Notes: generated by a model from the sequence alone, not told the origin. A stretch of 64,000 nucleotides of DNA from Peromyscus leucopus (GCF_004664715.2 NC_051063.1:112072329-112136328); one strand, 5' to 3'; counted from the stretch's first letter, positions 44,766 to 55,379 are shown. Program-made: numbers and translations.

Positions 44766-45071
44766 CTAAAAGTTTTACTTTAAAAGAATATTAAAATGAG
44801 AAAAAATAAAACAAAAAATAGTAATTCTGGCTGCTGTGTGAAGGAGAGACTATATAAAAGAGGCAAGAGTTGGAACAGGGGAGAAAGGATTAGGAGGTTT
44901 GGGCCAGGGTGAGGGTAGTAGAGATGAATTTTATATTTGCAGATAGGTGGGACTGAAAAAACTTGCTGGTGCATTGTATGAAAACAATGAAGGATACAAA
45001 CTCATAGGTCTCTAGCTTGAACAACTAGGTGAATTATTAGTAACTTCCTTGTCCCTGGACAAATACAGGTG

Positions 45072-45227
45072 AGCTGCTGAGCATGGTATTGCATGCCTTC
45101 AATCCCAGTACTCTAGAGGCTGAGGCAGGCAGATCTCTATGAGTTCAAAGCCAGTCTGGTCTACATAGAGAGTTCCAGGCCAGGCCAAGGCTACAAGGTG
45201 AGATCCTGTCTCAATAAACAAACAAAC
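45072..45227 (+). repeat. B1 SINE
   Basis: 'gctgagcatggtattgcatg', 'gatctctatgagttcaaagc', 'gagatcctgtctcaataaac'. Confidence 0.9.
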
Positions 45228-45230
45228 CAA

Positions 45231-45518
<288 letters not shown>

Positions 45519-45679
45519 AAATAGAATCAACTAGATGACCCTTACTTGGATGATTAAAGGGAAGGAGTTAAGAACTGAGGTCAAATCAATCCTAACCTCT
45601 TGATTTCTCTGATAAGGGGCAGAAAAATCTCTCAACCTTTTTTTTTTTTTTTAAGCAATATGCTTGGGTTAGACCAAAC

Positions 45680-45780
45680 AGTTTAAATAATATAAGTGTC
45701 TGTGTATTTATTTGGGTCTGAGGGGCTGCAGGCCTGGGCAGGACTGGAGATAACTCCAGCAACAGATTTCTGTAGTTTTA
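45680..45780 (+). mobile_element. LTR 3' end fragment (same family as 48765)
   Basis: 'aataatataagtgtctgtgt', 'atttatttgggtctgagggg' and 'actccagcaacag' parallel the end of the nested LTR at 48765-49117. Confidence 0.6.
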
Positions 45781-45799
45781 AGATAACATTACTCTAGCT

Positions 45800-45893
45800 C
45801 CCCCCCGCCTTTTTTTTCTGGAGCTGAGGACCGAACCCAGGGCCTTGCACTTGCTAAGCAAGCGCTCTACCACTGAGCTAAATCCCCAACCCC
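45800..45893 (-). repeat. ID SINE (BC1-related)
   Basis: Inverse ID: poly-T, 'ctggagctgaggaccgaacc', 'cactgagctaaatccccaac'. Perfect 10-bp duplication TACTCTAGCT at 45790-45799 and 45894-45903. Confidence 0.96.
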
Positions 45894-46171
45894 TACTCTA
45901 GCTTTTATGCCTGGAGTTTCCCGCAACAGTTCCTTGCTACATCTTGCTTCTCAGAAGACATGTGAGGCTATTAGCTGGTTTCCATCATTACAAAAGGAAC
46001 TCTGGTTCACTTCTACATGTCATTAAGGATCCTGAAAAGTTCTCTGTTATAGGTAGAGGCACAGTTAGGAAATTAGATAGCCCCATAGCTCCAATGTAAT
46101 AGCTCTATGTCCTCTGGCTAGTTATTAAGAATCATTTCTATCTCCATTGTTCTCTTTGAAATATAGAGAAT

Positions 46172-46285
46172 AGCTGGGCATAGGTGTAGCTCACACCTGT
46201 AATCCCTGCACTTGGGAGGTTGGAGGCAAGAAGCATGAGTACAAAGCCAGCCTGAGCTACAGATGAAAACCCTAAACAAATAAGC
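46172..46285 (+). repeat. B1-like SINE, old
   Basis: 'agctgggcataggtgtagct', 'cacctgtaatccctgcactt', 'acaaagccagcctgagctac'. Confidence 0.75.
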
Positions 46286-46464
46286 AGTGGAGAGAAGACA
46301 GTTTGGATGCTGAACCACAGCTTGGTTCTGACACTTCTAGTAAAAATGGTACAGACCCTGTGCTCATGTCGACGTGTGCTGTGTGAATTGTTGTAACTAA
46401 ATTCTTTCAGTCACCAAAGAGTATATCCACTATTGTTATCCCTGTTTTAAAAATAACAAAACTG

Positions 46465-46640
46465 GGCTGGAGAGATGGCTCAGAGGTTAAGCAATGCCTG
46501 TTCTTCCAGAGGTCCTGAGTTCAATTCCCAGCAACCACATGGTGGCTCACAACCATCTATAATGCCTTCCGGTGTCCTCTTCTGGTGTGCAGGCAAACAT
46601 GCAGGCAAAACACTGTATACATAATAAATCTTTTTTTTTA
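46465..46640 (+). repeat. B2 SINE
   Basis: 'ggctggagagatggctcaga', 'caattcccagcaaccacatg', ending 'tgtatacataataaatc'. The flanks repeat CCCTGTTTTA. Confidence 0.96.
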
Positions 46641-46939
46641 AAAAATAACCCTGTTTTACAAATAATGAGCTAAGAGGCCATATAACTAGCGATTTGCAAA
46701 TTATGAAAAAACAAATTTTAAAATGTCGACAGAGTCTGAAAAAAAATAACAAAAAGCCATATGTAGATGATTGTAGATAAACAACCAACTACTGAATTCA
46801 ATATCTCAATTTACTGGCTAAACATTTAGTTAATATTTCTTGAACACATGGGTGAATAATTGAATAAAAGATTCCAAACAAACACATTGAATTCCTGTCA
46901 GGCGGAGTATCAAGATACTAGCATTAAAGAGAATTCATC

Positions 46940-47090
46940 GCCCAGTGAAATGGCTTAAGGAGTGTTTACTTAAACGCACATGCTGCACAAGCCTGGTAAC
47001 CTTGGTTTCATCCCCAGAACAGTCTCCTGAAAGTTGTCAACATGTACACCATGACACACACATACCCCCATGTATATTACATTTCAAAAA
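46940..47090 (+). repeat. B3-type SINE, old
   Basis: 'cgcccagtgaaatggcttaa', 'ccttggtttcatccccagaa'. Confidence 0.6.
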
Positions 47091-47173
47091 AGTTTTTTTT
47101 TTTTAATAAGGTTTTTGTGTGTGCTGGGGATTTTCTACCACCAAGATATTCTTCAGTCTTGAGACTCAAAGAT

Positions 47174-47204
<31 letters not shown>

Positions 47205-47213
47205 CTCTCTCTC

Positions 47214-47286
<73 letters not shown>
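47174..47286. repeat. (TC)n-(TG)n-(AG)n compound microsatellite
   Basis: TC-rich run (47174-47220, with TTT interruptions), TG run (47220-47249), AG run (47250-47286). The outer arms are complementary. Confidence 0.98.
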
Positions 47287-47291
<5 letters not shown>

Positions 47292-47464
47292 TCACATGTA
47301 TGTGAGTGCCTCTGGAGGCCAGAAGAGGGTGTCAGATCCCTTGAAGCTGGAGGTATAGATGGTTGTTTATGAACCACACCATCTGGGTGCTGGCAATCAA
47401 ACTCTGGCCAGTGTCCTCCAGAAGGGCAACAAGTGGTCTTAGCAGCTGGGCCATCTCTCCTGCC
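47287..47464 (-). repeat. B3-type SINE
   Basis: 'tgcctctggaggccagaaga', 'accacaccatctgggtgctg', 'gcagctgggccatctctcct'. Confidence 0.9.
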
Positions 47465-47486
47465 ATTCAACAACAAGTTTTAATAG

Positions 47487-47655
47487 GTTTGCAAGATGGT
47501 TTAGCAGGCAAAGGTGCTTGCCACAAACTGACAACCTGAATTTGATTCCAGAACCCTCGTGATGAAAGGAAGAGATCCAACACCCATAAGTTGTGTAATA
47601 CATGTGTGCGCATACATTCACACACACATGAAATCAATACATGTAAAAAAAAACC
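47487..47655 (+). repeat. B3-type SINE, old
   Basis: 'gcaagatggtttagcaggca', 'ctgaatttgattccagaacc', with an A-rich tail. Confidence 0.7.
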
Positions 47656-47719
47656 TATTAAAAATGTTAATAAAGACGCATCACTCATCTGCTATCTTTT
47701 TCAGGATTTGAAAGAATAA

Positions 47720-47945
47720 TTCAAGGACTGGAGATATAGATAAGTTGGTAAAGTGTTTGTCTAACTTGCAAGAAGCCCTGGGTTCAATCTCCAGCATTAT
47801 TTAAACTTGGTGTGGTGGTACACACTGTAATCCTAGCACTGGGCAGGTTGAGACCGGAGGATCTAAAGTTCCTGGTAATCCTCAGCTACACCACAAGTTG
47901 GAGGTCAAATTGTGTACACAAGACCATCTCTTAAATAAATAACTC
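47720..47945 (+). repeat. B4-type SINE (ID-B1 fusion)
   Basis: tRNA-like 'aaggactggagatatagata' with 'gggttcaatctccagcatta', joined to a B1-like 'tggtgtggtggtacacactg'. Confidence 0.8.
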
Positions 47946-48363
47946 AAGAAAAACTATATATTCCTTCAGTCAGGCTACATTCTTTTATGTCACCATTGAA
48001 CTCAGTTGGACATACTAGATACAAATGTATGCAACAAATTTATGTTCATATAACTGGAAGAACATTAACCAGATATGTTCAAACACATCTGTCTTAGGAT
48101 TACTATTACTGTGATGAAACATCATGACCAAAAGCAACTTGGGGAGGAAAGGGTTTATTTCAATCACACTTCTATATAACCATTAATCATCAAAAGCAAT
48201 GAGGGTAGGAACTCAAGCAGGGCAGGAACCTAGAGGCAGGAGCTGATGCAGAGGCCATAGACAAGTGCTGCTTACTGACTTGCTCCCCACAGCTTCCTCA
48301 GTCTGCTTTCTTATAGAACCCAGAACCACCGGCCCAAGGGCAGCCCCACCCACAATGGGCTGG

Positions 48364-49173
48364 TGTTGGAGAAAATTATTTTAAGGTGTGTTACTTTTGT
48401 TTATGTTGCATTTGTTGATCTCTGTGAAGCTGTGTTACTGTGCCTCTCTAAGACACCTGTTGGTCTAATAAAGAACTGAATGGCCACCAGCAAGGCAGAA
48501 GAAATGGGGGGCAGGCATGCAGGCCAAGAGAATATATAGAAGGAGAAAACTGGGAGAAGAGATCTAGGAACCAGAGAAGGAGGACTCCAGGGGCCAGCCA
48601 CCCAGCTACACAGCAAGCCACAGAGTAAGCATAAGATTTATAAAAATAAGAGAACAGGAAAGGCCTAGAGACAAAAGGTAGATGTGATAATTTAAGTTAA
48701 GGAAAGATCGCAAGAAACTAAGCCAAGCTAAGGCCGGACATTCATAATTAAGAATAAGCCTCTGTGCTGTGGGATAATGCTTTTGTACACTGGTTTAATA
48801 AAACACTGATTGGCCAGTAGCTAGGCAGTAAGTATAGGTGAGATAAGCAGACAAGGAGAATTCTGGGAAGAGGAAGGCTGAGTCAGGAGATGCCAGCTTG
48901 CTGTCCAGGGAGCAGCATGTAATGACACACAGGTAAAGCCACGGGACATGTGGTGACATATAGATTAACAGAAATTGGCTGAGTTTAAGTGTAAGAGCTT
49001 GTCATTAGTAAGCCTGAGCTAATGGCCAAGCAATTTTAATTAATATAAGCCTCTGTGTGTTCACTTGGGTCTGAGCAGCTGCAGACCAGGTGGGACACAG
49101 GAAAACTTCCAACTACACCTCTGTGGGTGATTAGGGAGCTGGGTGGCAAGCCCCCCAAAAGAGCCAAACAATA
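48364..49173 (+). mobile_element. Solo LTR (same family as 27275), carrying a nested LTR
   Basis: Starts TGTTGGAGAAAAT and shares 'aaggtgtgttacttttgttt' and 'ggtctaataaagaactgaat' (poly-A signal) with the 27275 element. Ends near 'gccaaacaata'. Flanks GGCTGG (48358-48363) and GGCTAG (49174-49179) form a 6-bp duplication with one mismatch. Without the inserted 353-bp LTR and its 6-bp duplication, its own length is about 451 bp. It is antisense to RAB30. Confidence 0.85.
48765..49117 (+). mobile_element. Nested solo LTR, 353 bp, mys-like
   Basis: Bounded by TGCTGTGGGATAATGC and CTTCCAACTACA, with a perfect 6-bp duplication CCTCTG (48759-48764 and 49118-49123). It contains 'tggtttaataaaacactgat' (AATAAA). 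It sits in the 3' part of the older LTR, so it is the younger of the two. Its length and 6-bp duplication fit a mys/ERVK-type LTR. The family name is inference. Confidence 0.88.
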
Positions 49174-49325
49174 GGCTAGGATCTCCTCCATAAATTACTA
49201 ATTAATAAAATGCCCTGTAGGCTTGCCTACCAGCTCGAGCTTAGGGAGGCATTGTCTCAAATGGGGTTCTCTCCTCTTAGATGACTCTACCCTGTGTCAA
49301 GTTGACATAAAATTAACCAGTACAA

Positions 49326-50029
49326 TATGTAAATGCAGGACATGGTACCCCAGGATTGCAAAACCTGGCAGACTCCCACTTCAGCCAAATGACACTTAGC
49401 ATCACCAATAATCTAGACAAATTACTATCATATGCTTTGTCTTGTCATGCAATGGCAAGAACAGCTATTCAGAACACTTGCCCAAAGTGTTTAATTTGCC
49501 TATAACCATAAAGAAATTATTAGGCATATTCTGACTGTGAGAAAGCAGGGTTGAAAATTAAAAAAACCCACATACCAAAACAAACCTTTTAGATACTTGT
49601 AGGTTTAAAGACATTAAAGATACATAACAACTAAATTTAGTACAATCCTAGCTACACACCAGCCATCAAAATTGAGGCCAACTGAAAACAATCTAACCCT
49701 ATAGGATCCAACAATTGACTGCAGACCCATGAGGGACCCCAGCCTATCAAGAGATCCTCCTCCTTTACTTTAGAAGAGCCAGCCAACTTACCCTCTGAAC
49801 TATGAGATTATAAATTGAAGTTGTTTCACCCAAATGTTTCTATAATTTGTTACATAGTAATACCTAGGTGACTGCAGGCAAGAGTTAAATGCAGATGGTA
49901 TAACAAAACAATGTGGAATCTTTTACATTTCTAGACTATAATAACAGTTTTGTAGATATGTGGAAGGAAAAAGAAAATAAGAGTGATGCCCCCAGTATTA
50001 ATATGCATTTATAAAGAAAGGCAATGCAG
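49326..50029. other. Intronic sequence, little recognised
   Basis: AT-rich, no recognisable SINE, LINE or exon. Confidence 0.5.
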
Positions 50030-50155
50030 AGACACAGTGGGACAGTAGTACACTCCTGTAATCCTGGTTCTTGGGACCAGGAGTTCAGAGTCATCCTCTA
50101 CTTTATAGTGAGCTCAAAGCCAGCCTGCACTTCACAAGATCTGTCTCAAAAAACC
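50030..50155 (+). repeat. B1 SINE, diverged
   Basis: 'gtgggacagtagtacactcc', 'gagctcaaagccagcctgca', 'gatctgtctcaaaaaacc'. Confidence 0.75.
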
Positions 50156-50334
50156 AAGGGGGGTGTGGTGGTATATTGTGTACCCTAATAAAATTTGTCT
50201 GAAGACAGGGAACAGAATAAGCCACTAGATTAAACAAAGAGGCCCCACGGTGGTGGCACACACCTTTAATTCTAGCACTTGGGAGGCAGAGATCCATCTG
50301 GATCTCTGTGAGTTAAGAAAAATTCTAAAAAGAA

Positions 50335-50515
50335 AAAAAAAAGGGAGGAAATGGACATAATAAAATAAAAATAGATTATTGAATCTACTCTGAAAAAAAG
50401 ATACAGACATAATAGGATAAAAGGGTAGATTATTTAATCTACTCTGAAAAGAAAAAACAGGAATATACATATAAGATTAAAAAGGTAGATGATTGAATCT
50501 ACTTTTAAAAAGCAA
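50335..50515 (+). repeat. Three tandem units with short inverted repeats inside the ERV
   Basis: Near-palindromes at 50371 (atagattattgaatctac), 50425 (GTAGATTATTTAATCTAC, perfect 8-bp arms) and 50485 (gtagatgattgaatctac), spaced 54 and 60 bp. They lie in A/G-rich units downstream of the 5' LTR. Confidence 0.85.
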
Positions 50516-50522
50516 CTACTAG

Positions 50523-50681
50523 AGGCTGGAGAGATGGCTCAGAGGTTAAGAGCACTGACTGCTCTTCCAGAAGTCCTGAGTTCAATTCCCAGCACCCACA
50601 TGGTGGCTCACAACCATCTGTAATGAGATCTGGCACCCTCTTCTGTGTACATAATAAATAAATAAATATTTTTTAAAAAAA
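50523..50681 (+). repeat. B2 SINE inside the ERV
   Basis: Full B2 head and body with a shortened tail. Perfect 10-bp duplication CAACTACTAG at 50513-50522 and 50682-50691. It is younger than the retrovirus. Confidence 0.97.
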
Positions 50682-51827
50682 CAACTACTAGTTTTAAATA
50701 TTTACATTGTATTGGATTTTTATATGTTGTATACAAATTTTGTATATTGGTGCAAAGTTGAGATTCATTTTGTTAGAAAATACTATACATACACTTCTAA
50801 TCTTATTCAAGGTATTATACCTATACAGTTCATTTAACAATGTAATGCAAATTTCTCACCCTTGAAAGTTATTATTATCAACTAATTAGGATATAAAGAA
50901 ATGCAGGTTAGTAGTTAGTCACCTATTACAATCAAACTTGTAGTCAGGTTAGGTATGTTTTCAAGGTCAAATAAAGATATATCTTAGATAAAGAGGTCAT
51001 CTTCAAATACTTCAGAGATCTACAGAATATGGCATTTAAGATTTTTTAATAATATAGACTCTTTTTTTTTTTTTATGACTATGAGACATGTCTGCTCCTG
51101 GCAGTACCAATCTACTTCAGAGAAGATGACATCTATCAAAGAAACTCCATATAGAATTTACATTCTTTGTGGTAAAAGTTAGACACTGGACAAGAAAGTG
51201 CCCTTACCTCAAATGCTGACAGTATGCTGTCCAAATGGACAAGCAGGACACGAAGGACTGCTAAACTTTGCCCAGACAAGGTGGGAAGGCCTTTTAGAAA
51301 ATCTTGCTTCACAGATGAATCTGTCGGATAAACTAGGCCTGTAGGCCAAAGATGAATGCCCCAATGTTGCAGAGGAACCTTGGGTAACTATCTAGGCAGC
51401 CAGCTGTTTCAGTCATTTCTCACATTTTTTGGAAGTCGCTTGTTTGCACTTCCTGCTTACTTAGGTAATATCATTTCCTTCTCGGGTCTTTGAGGGAGTT
51501 GAAAATTAGATAGTTATAGTTATAGTTTTCCTTGTTAACAAATTCAGAAAAGAAACTCACTAAAGAGGTATAAAGTGTATAAGTTTGAAAGACATCAAAA
51601 AATAATAGTTTGGGGTTTGTAATACAAGATAAACTGTGAATTAGGTACAACATTTTGGACTTACCAAAATAGGATAGATAATGGAGTATTTTCTCTGAAT
51701 TTGTCAAATATTTATCGACTGGACATTGTTAATGTAATTCTTGACTGTTCATGTTGTATAAACTTATTGTACTTATTGTATATAGCTTTTCTTATATTAG
51801 TTATAAGCTTCTTTTATTATTTTAGAT

Positions 51828-51842
51828 AAAAAAAAGGGGAAA
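51828..51842 (+). other. Polypurine tract of the ERV
   Basis: AAAAAAAAGGGGAAA directly before the 3' LTR start (TGTGTGATATATTG). This is the expected plus-strand primer position. Confidence 0.85.
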
Positions 51843-52371
51843 TGTGTGATATATTGTATACCCTAATAAAATTTGCCTGAAGATCAGAGAGCAGAAAAAG
51901 TCAGTAGATTAAACATAGAGGTCAGGCAGTGATGACACACACACCTTTAATCCTAGCACTCAGGAGGCAGAGATCCATTTGGATCTCTGTGAGTTCAAAG
52001 CCACCCTGGACTACATGATATTGGCTCAGTCTAAAAGAGAAAACAGAGCCAGGCAGTGGTGGCACACACCTTTAATCCCAGTACTGGGAAGCACACACAC
52101 ACCTTTAATCCCAGGAAGTGATGGCTGGGCAGAGAAAGGTATATAAGGCATGAGGAGACGGAAACTAGAGGCTTTTTCAGCTGAAGCCTTCTCGGCTGAG
52201 GAAGCTCTTTCAGCTAGAGGCCTATTGGCTGAGGCTTTTTCAGGCTGAGGAGTCCTAGAGGTAAGAGGTGGTGGCTTTGGCTTGTTCCTTTTGTCTCTCT
52301 GATCTTTCAGCATTTACCCCAATATCTGCCTCTGGGTTTTTTATTAAGAACATTTAGGAATTCATGTTACA
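51843..52371 (+). mobile_element. ERV 3' LTR with B1-like segments and TATA box
   Basis: 529-bp LTR from TGTGTGATATATTG to ATTCATGTTACA. Two B1-like blocks lie at about 51928-52015 and 52050-52110 ('cacacacctttaatcctagc', 'ggcagtggtggcacacacct'). A TATATAAG box follows at 52140-52147, then short repeats of a 'ggctgaggaagctctttcag' type. The truncated 5' LTR carries the same first B1-like block. Confidence 0.85.
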
Positions 52372-52437
52372 TGAGGGGGAAATAGATGGAAAGATGACAA
52401 AGCAAACATAGCAAAAATGTTAAAAATTACTAATATC

Positions 52438-52603
52438 ACCGGCGGTGGTGTCACACGCCTTTAATCCCAGCACTTGGGAGGCAGAGACAGGTGGATCTCT
52501 GTGAGTTCAAGGCCAGCCTGGTCTACAGAGCGAGATCCAGGACAGGCACCAAAACTACACAGAGAAACCCTGTCTTGAAAAACCAAAACCAAAAAAAAAA
52601 AAA
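52438..52603 (+). repeat. B1 SINE, young
   Basis: Full-length B1 with poly-A, flanked by a perfect duplication AAAAATTACTAATATC (left at 52422-52437, right ending about 52619). Confidence 0.97.
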
Positions 52604-52701
52604 AAAAATTACTAATATCTAAGTGAAGAGGATTTCAACTTCCATATACTAATTTGTTTTGGGGTTTTGTTTGTCTTGTTTTTTTAATAAGAAGTTAAGC
52701 A

Positions 52702-52990
52702 GAGGACTGGGCATATGGCTCAACTGGTAAGTGCACTTGCTGCTCAAGCAAGAAGACCTAAAATCAAATGTCCAGCACCATGTAGAAAACCAGGCGTAGC
52801 CACAAGTACCTCTAACCCTGTACTGTGGGGCCAGAAACAGGAGGATCACCAAAACTTGCTGTCCATCTGCTTAGCTCCAGGTTCAGTAAGAGACCCTGTT
52901 TCAAAGAAATAATGCAGTGAATGATAGCCCAGGGCACCCAATGCCCCACTCTGGCCTCCACATACATAGGCATGCACACACACAAAGTCA
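52702..52990 (+). repeat. RSINE/B4-type SINE
   Basis: 'gggcatatggctcaactggt', 'aaatgtccagcaccatgtag', 'ccacatacataggcatgcac'. Confidence 0.75.
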
Positions 52991-53181
52991 AACAGAAAAA
53001 AAGTGCACAGCTATCTCCATGGTGATACTGAATCTTCACTTCCAAAAGCAGGAAACACCAGCAGGAACAGACCATTATCCTTTCTAACCAGCCCTAGCCC
53101 CTTTCTTTATTAGTGAAAACTACGATTGCTTCTGAAGAGAGAGGGGAACAGTTACGGTTAGGGAAAGCTGATGGATAGGTA

Positions 53182-53369
53182 GATAATAGTTTTTATTGTT
53201 TTGTGCAAATGAGTGTTTTGCCATGTATGTATTTACGTGCAACTCATGCATCCCTGGTGCTCAAGGAGGTCAGAAGAGGGCATCAGATCCCCTGATACTA
53301 AGAATTGAACCTGGGTCCTCTGCAAGAGCAACAAGTGCTCTTAACTGTTGAGCCAACTCCACAGCCCCA
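53182..53369 (-). repeat. B3-type SINE
   Basis: 'aaggaggtcagaagagggca', 'gaacctgggtcctctgcaag', 'cttaactgttgagccaactc'. Confidence 0.85.
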
Positions 53370-53938
53370 ACTGACAGTTACACGAAAGATTAGTTAATAA
53401 TTAAGGAATGTTTAAAGGTAGGAGTTAATAGGAAACAATCAATAAGGTAGTTTTTCTTACTGATATAATCAGAAACAAATTCATGTTGGGTTGGATGAGA
53501 TATAAAAAGAAAACAAAGCTTTGGCAAGAACAAGGGCAGGTCATCAAGCTATTTTCTATGTTCACACATTTCTCCATTTTGAGGGATATCTCAACCTACA
53601 AATGAGCAGAGTATCTCACATTCCACCTCTGCCCTTAAAGTCCCTGAAGTCTTCTTACCAATGGGATATAAATCTGTTTTCCCCACAAACAGTATAATAA
53701 AGCTTCCTTTATTTAATTTGGATTATCCTCTAAGTGATATGAAATAATTATTAATACTATATATTAGCTTGTGTGAACAAACCCAGGAGCCTAAATTAAA
53801 AGGATACAGAGCTGTGAAGGACCCTGGCTTTATTATGCCATATAGAGAACCTCTGCTTGCAATGAACAGCAAACAAAGTCTGTCATTCTTTACATAAAAA
53901 CCAGTAAACTACATAGGTGATGATTTTTAGAATAATAT
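53370..53938. other. Intronic sequence, little recognised
   Basis: AT-rich; no repeat or exon supported. Confidence 0.5.
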
Positions 53939-53952
53939 CTGTAATCTATTTT

Positions 53953-54122
53953 TGTTTTTTTTGTTTTTTGTTTTTGTTTTTTGAGACAGGGTTTCTCTGC
54001 GTAGCTTTGCGCCTTTCCTGGAGCTCACTTGGTAGCGCAGGCTGGCCTCGAACTCACAGAGATCCGCCTGGCTCTGCCTCCCGAGTGCTGGGATTAAAGG
54101 CGTGCGCCACCACCGCCCGGCA
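53953..54122 (-). repeat. B1 SINE, young
   Basis: Inverse full-length B1 including 'tagctttgcgcctttcctgg' and 'aaaggcgtgcgccaccaccg'. Perfect 14-bp duplication CTGTAATCTATTTT at 53939-53952 and 54123-54136. Confidence 0.97.
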
Positions 54123-54249
54123 CTGTAATCTATTTTGAAAAGTCTTTGAGTTAGATGGAGATTAATACATGGACCCGAAACTGAACAAGGCACAAAATAA
54201 AATAACAAAATAAAATAAAACACTGCAGAATACTCAATTCATTTTTTAA

Positions 54250-54510
54250 TATTATTTTATTTAAAAGGTTTTTTTTTTCATTTTACATACCAACCACAGT
54301 TCCCCTTCTCTCCCCTCCTCCCACTTCCCCCCACTCCACACCTTCTCCCATCCCCCACCCCCACCCCCACAGACTCCTCAGAGAAGGTAAGGCCTCCCAT
54401 GGGGAGTCAACAAGGTATGGCACATCAAGTTGAGACAGGCTTAAGCCTCCCCCCTCCCCAACCCCTGCCCCACATCAAGGCTGAGAGTGCTCAGTTCTTA
54501 ATGGAACATA
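54250..54510 (-). repeat. L1 3' region, inverse
   Basis: T-rich start, 'ttttacataccaaccacagt', C-rich block, 'ggtaaggcctcccatgggga' and 'gtcaacaaggtatggcacat', as in inverse rodent L1 3' UTR sequence. Confidence 0.6.
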
Positions 54511-54529
54511 TACTGCACCCACTTCTTCC

Positions 54530-55365
54530 AAGGCTCAGGGATCATTTTGGAAGGGGGAGCAGAAAGATTGCAAGAGCCAGAAGAGGTGGATGACTATAAG
54601 CAATAAGTGTTTTCTGGACCCTACAGGGTACCTGCACCTATAAACAGCATGCACAAAACCAGTGCAAGCCCAAGCCAGACCAAATCCTAGCAATGGAGAG
54701 GGGAGTTGGGCATGAAGTCCCATCTCCAGCCAAGGGGACAAGTTTTAGTTGTTGGCAGAGAAAAGGGGTGGTGGATTGACTAGGAACGGCCCCTACAGAC
54801 GCATACATTTGAATGCTTTATCATTAGGGAATAGAGCTAACTGACAGGGATTAGGAGGTGTGGCCTTGTTGGACTGGGTGTGGCTTTGTTGGAGGAAGTG
54901 TGTCACTAAGGGGGACTTCGAGGTTTCAAAAGCTCAAGCCAGGCCCCATGTCTCTCTCTTTCTGCTGCCTGCTGATCTGGATGTAGAACTCTCAGATGCT
55001 GCTCCAGCACCATGTCTTCTCACCACGATGATAATGGGCTAAACCTCTGAATGCAAGGAAGCCCCTGTTAAATGCTTTCTTTCACGAGTTGCCATGGGCA
55101 TGATGTCTCCTCACAGTGCTGACTAAGAAAGACAGCCCGTTTTCTCTAAGAGTGGAGCCACTGGAGAGTCAACCATGTTCCAGCAGAAGGCCACATAGCC
55201 AAGAATATTTGGGTAACACAAATCAGTCTTGTTGAATTTTTTTAAGGATACAGAAAGTTGAGTGGATGGGGAAGTGGATATGGATCTAGGAAGAGCTGGG
55301 GGATGAATATGAACAAAACACATTGTAAGAAATTCTCAAAGAACTAATAAAAATATTGTAACTAT
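54530..55365 (+). repeat. L1 3' UTR, split by a later insertion
   Basis: 'ttttggaagggggagcagaa' with 'agattgcaagagccagaaga' (54540-54590), resuming after 55130 with 'ctggagagtcaaccatgttc', 'ggccacatagccaagaatat' and a 3' end 'aagaactaataaaaatattg'. The insert is the repeat at about 54770-55130. Confidence 0.65.
54770..55130 (+). repeat. Rodent medium-length repeat inside L1
   Basis: 'gattaggaggtgtggccttg', 'tggaggaagtgtgtcactaa', 'tgatgataatgggctaaacc', ending 'cacagtgctgactaagaaag'. A familiar rodent family I cannot name safely. Confidence 0.65.
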
Positions 55366-55379
55366 TACCATTGTCAGGT

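Larger units (their letters stand above)
48083..49325 (+). repeat. Rodent medium-length repeat interrupted by an LTR
   Basis: Left part (48083-48363): 'gtgatgaaacatcatgacca', 'aggaactcaagcagggcagg', 'cacccacaatgggctgg'. It resumes at 49174 with 'ggctaggatctcctccataa' and ends 'gtcaagttgacataaaatta'. The LTR at 48364-49173 splits it. A second, inverse copy of this family lies at 59505-60110. Confidence 0.8.
50164..52371 (+). mobile_element. Defective endogenous retrovirus with two LTR copies
   Basis: A truncated 5' LTR (50164 to about 50312) and a full 3' LTR (51843-52371) share 'atattgtgtaccctaataaa' / 'atattgtataccctaataaa' and a B1-like block. Between them lies about 1.5 kb of non-coding internal sequence, split by a B2 and ending in a polypurine tract (51828-51842, A8GGGGAAA) next to the 3' LTR. 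No gag, pol or env frame remains, so it is an old, non-functional copy. The flanks do not show a clean target duplication (GGGGGG or AAGGGG against TGAGGG). Confidence 0.85.

Noticed and set aside
50693..51827. Retained retroviral gag, pol or env gene in the ERV
   Set aside because: No frame longer than about 78 codons remains and none shows a recognisable retroviral motif. Only non-coding internal sequence and the polypurine tract are visible.
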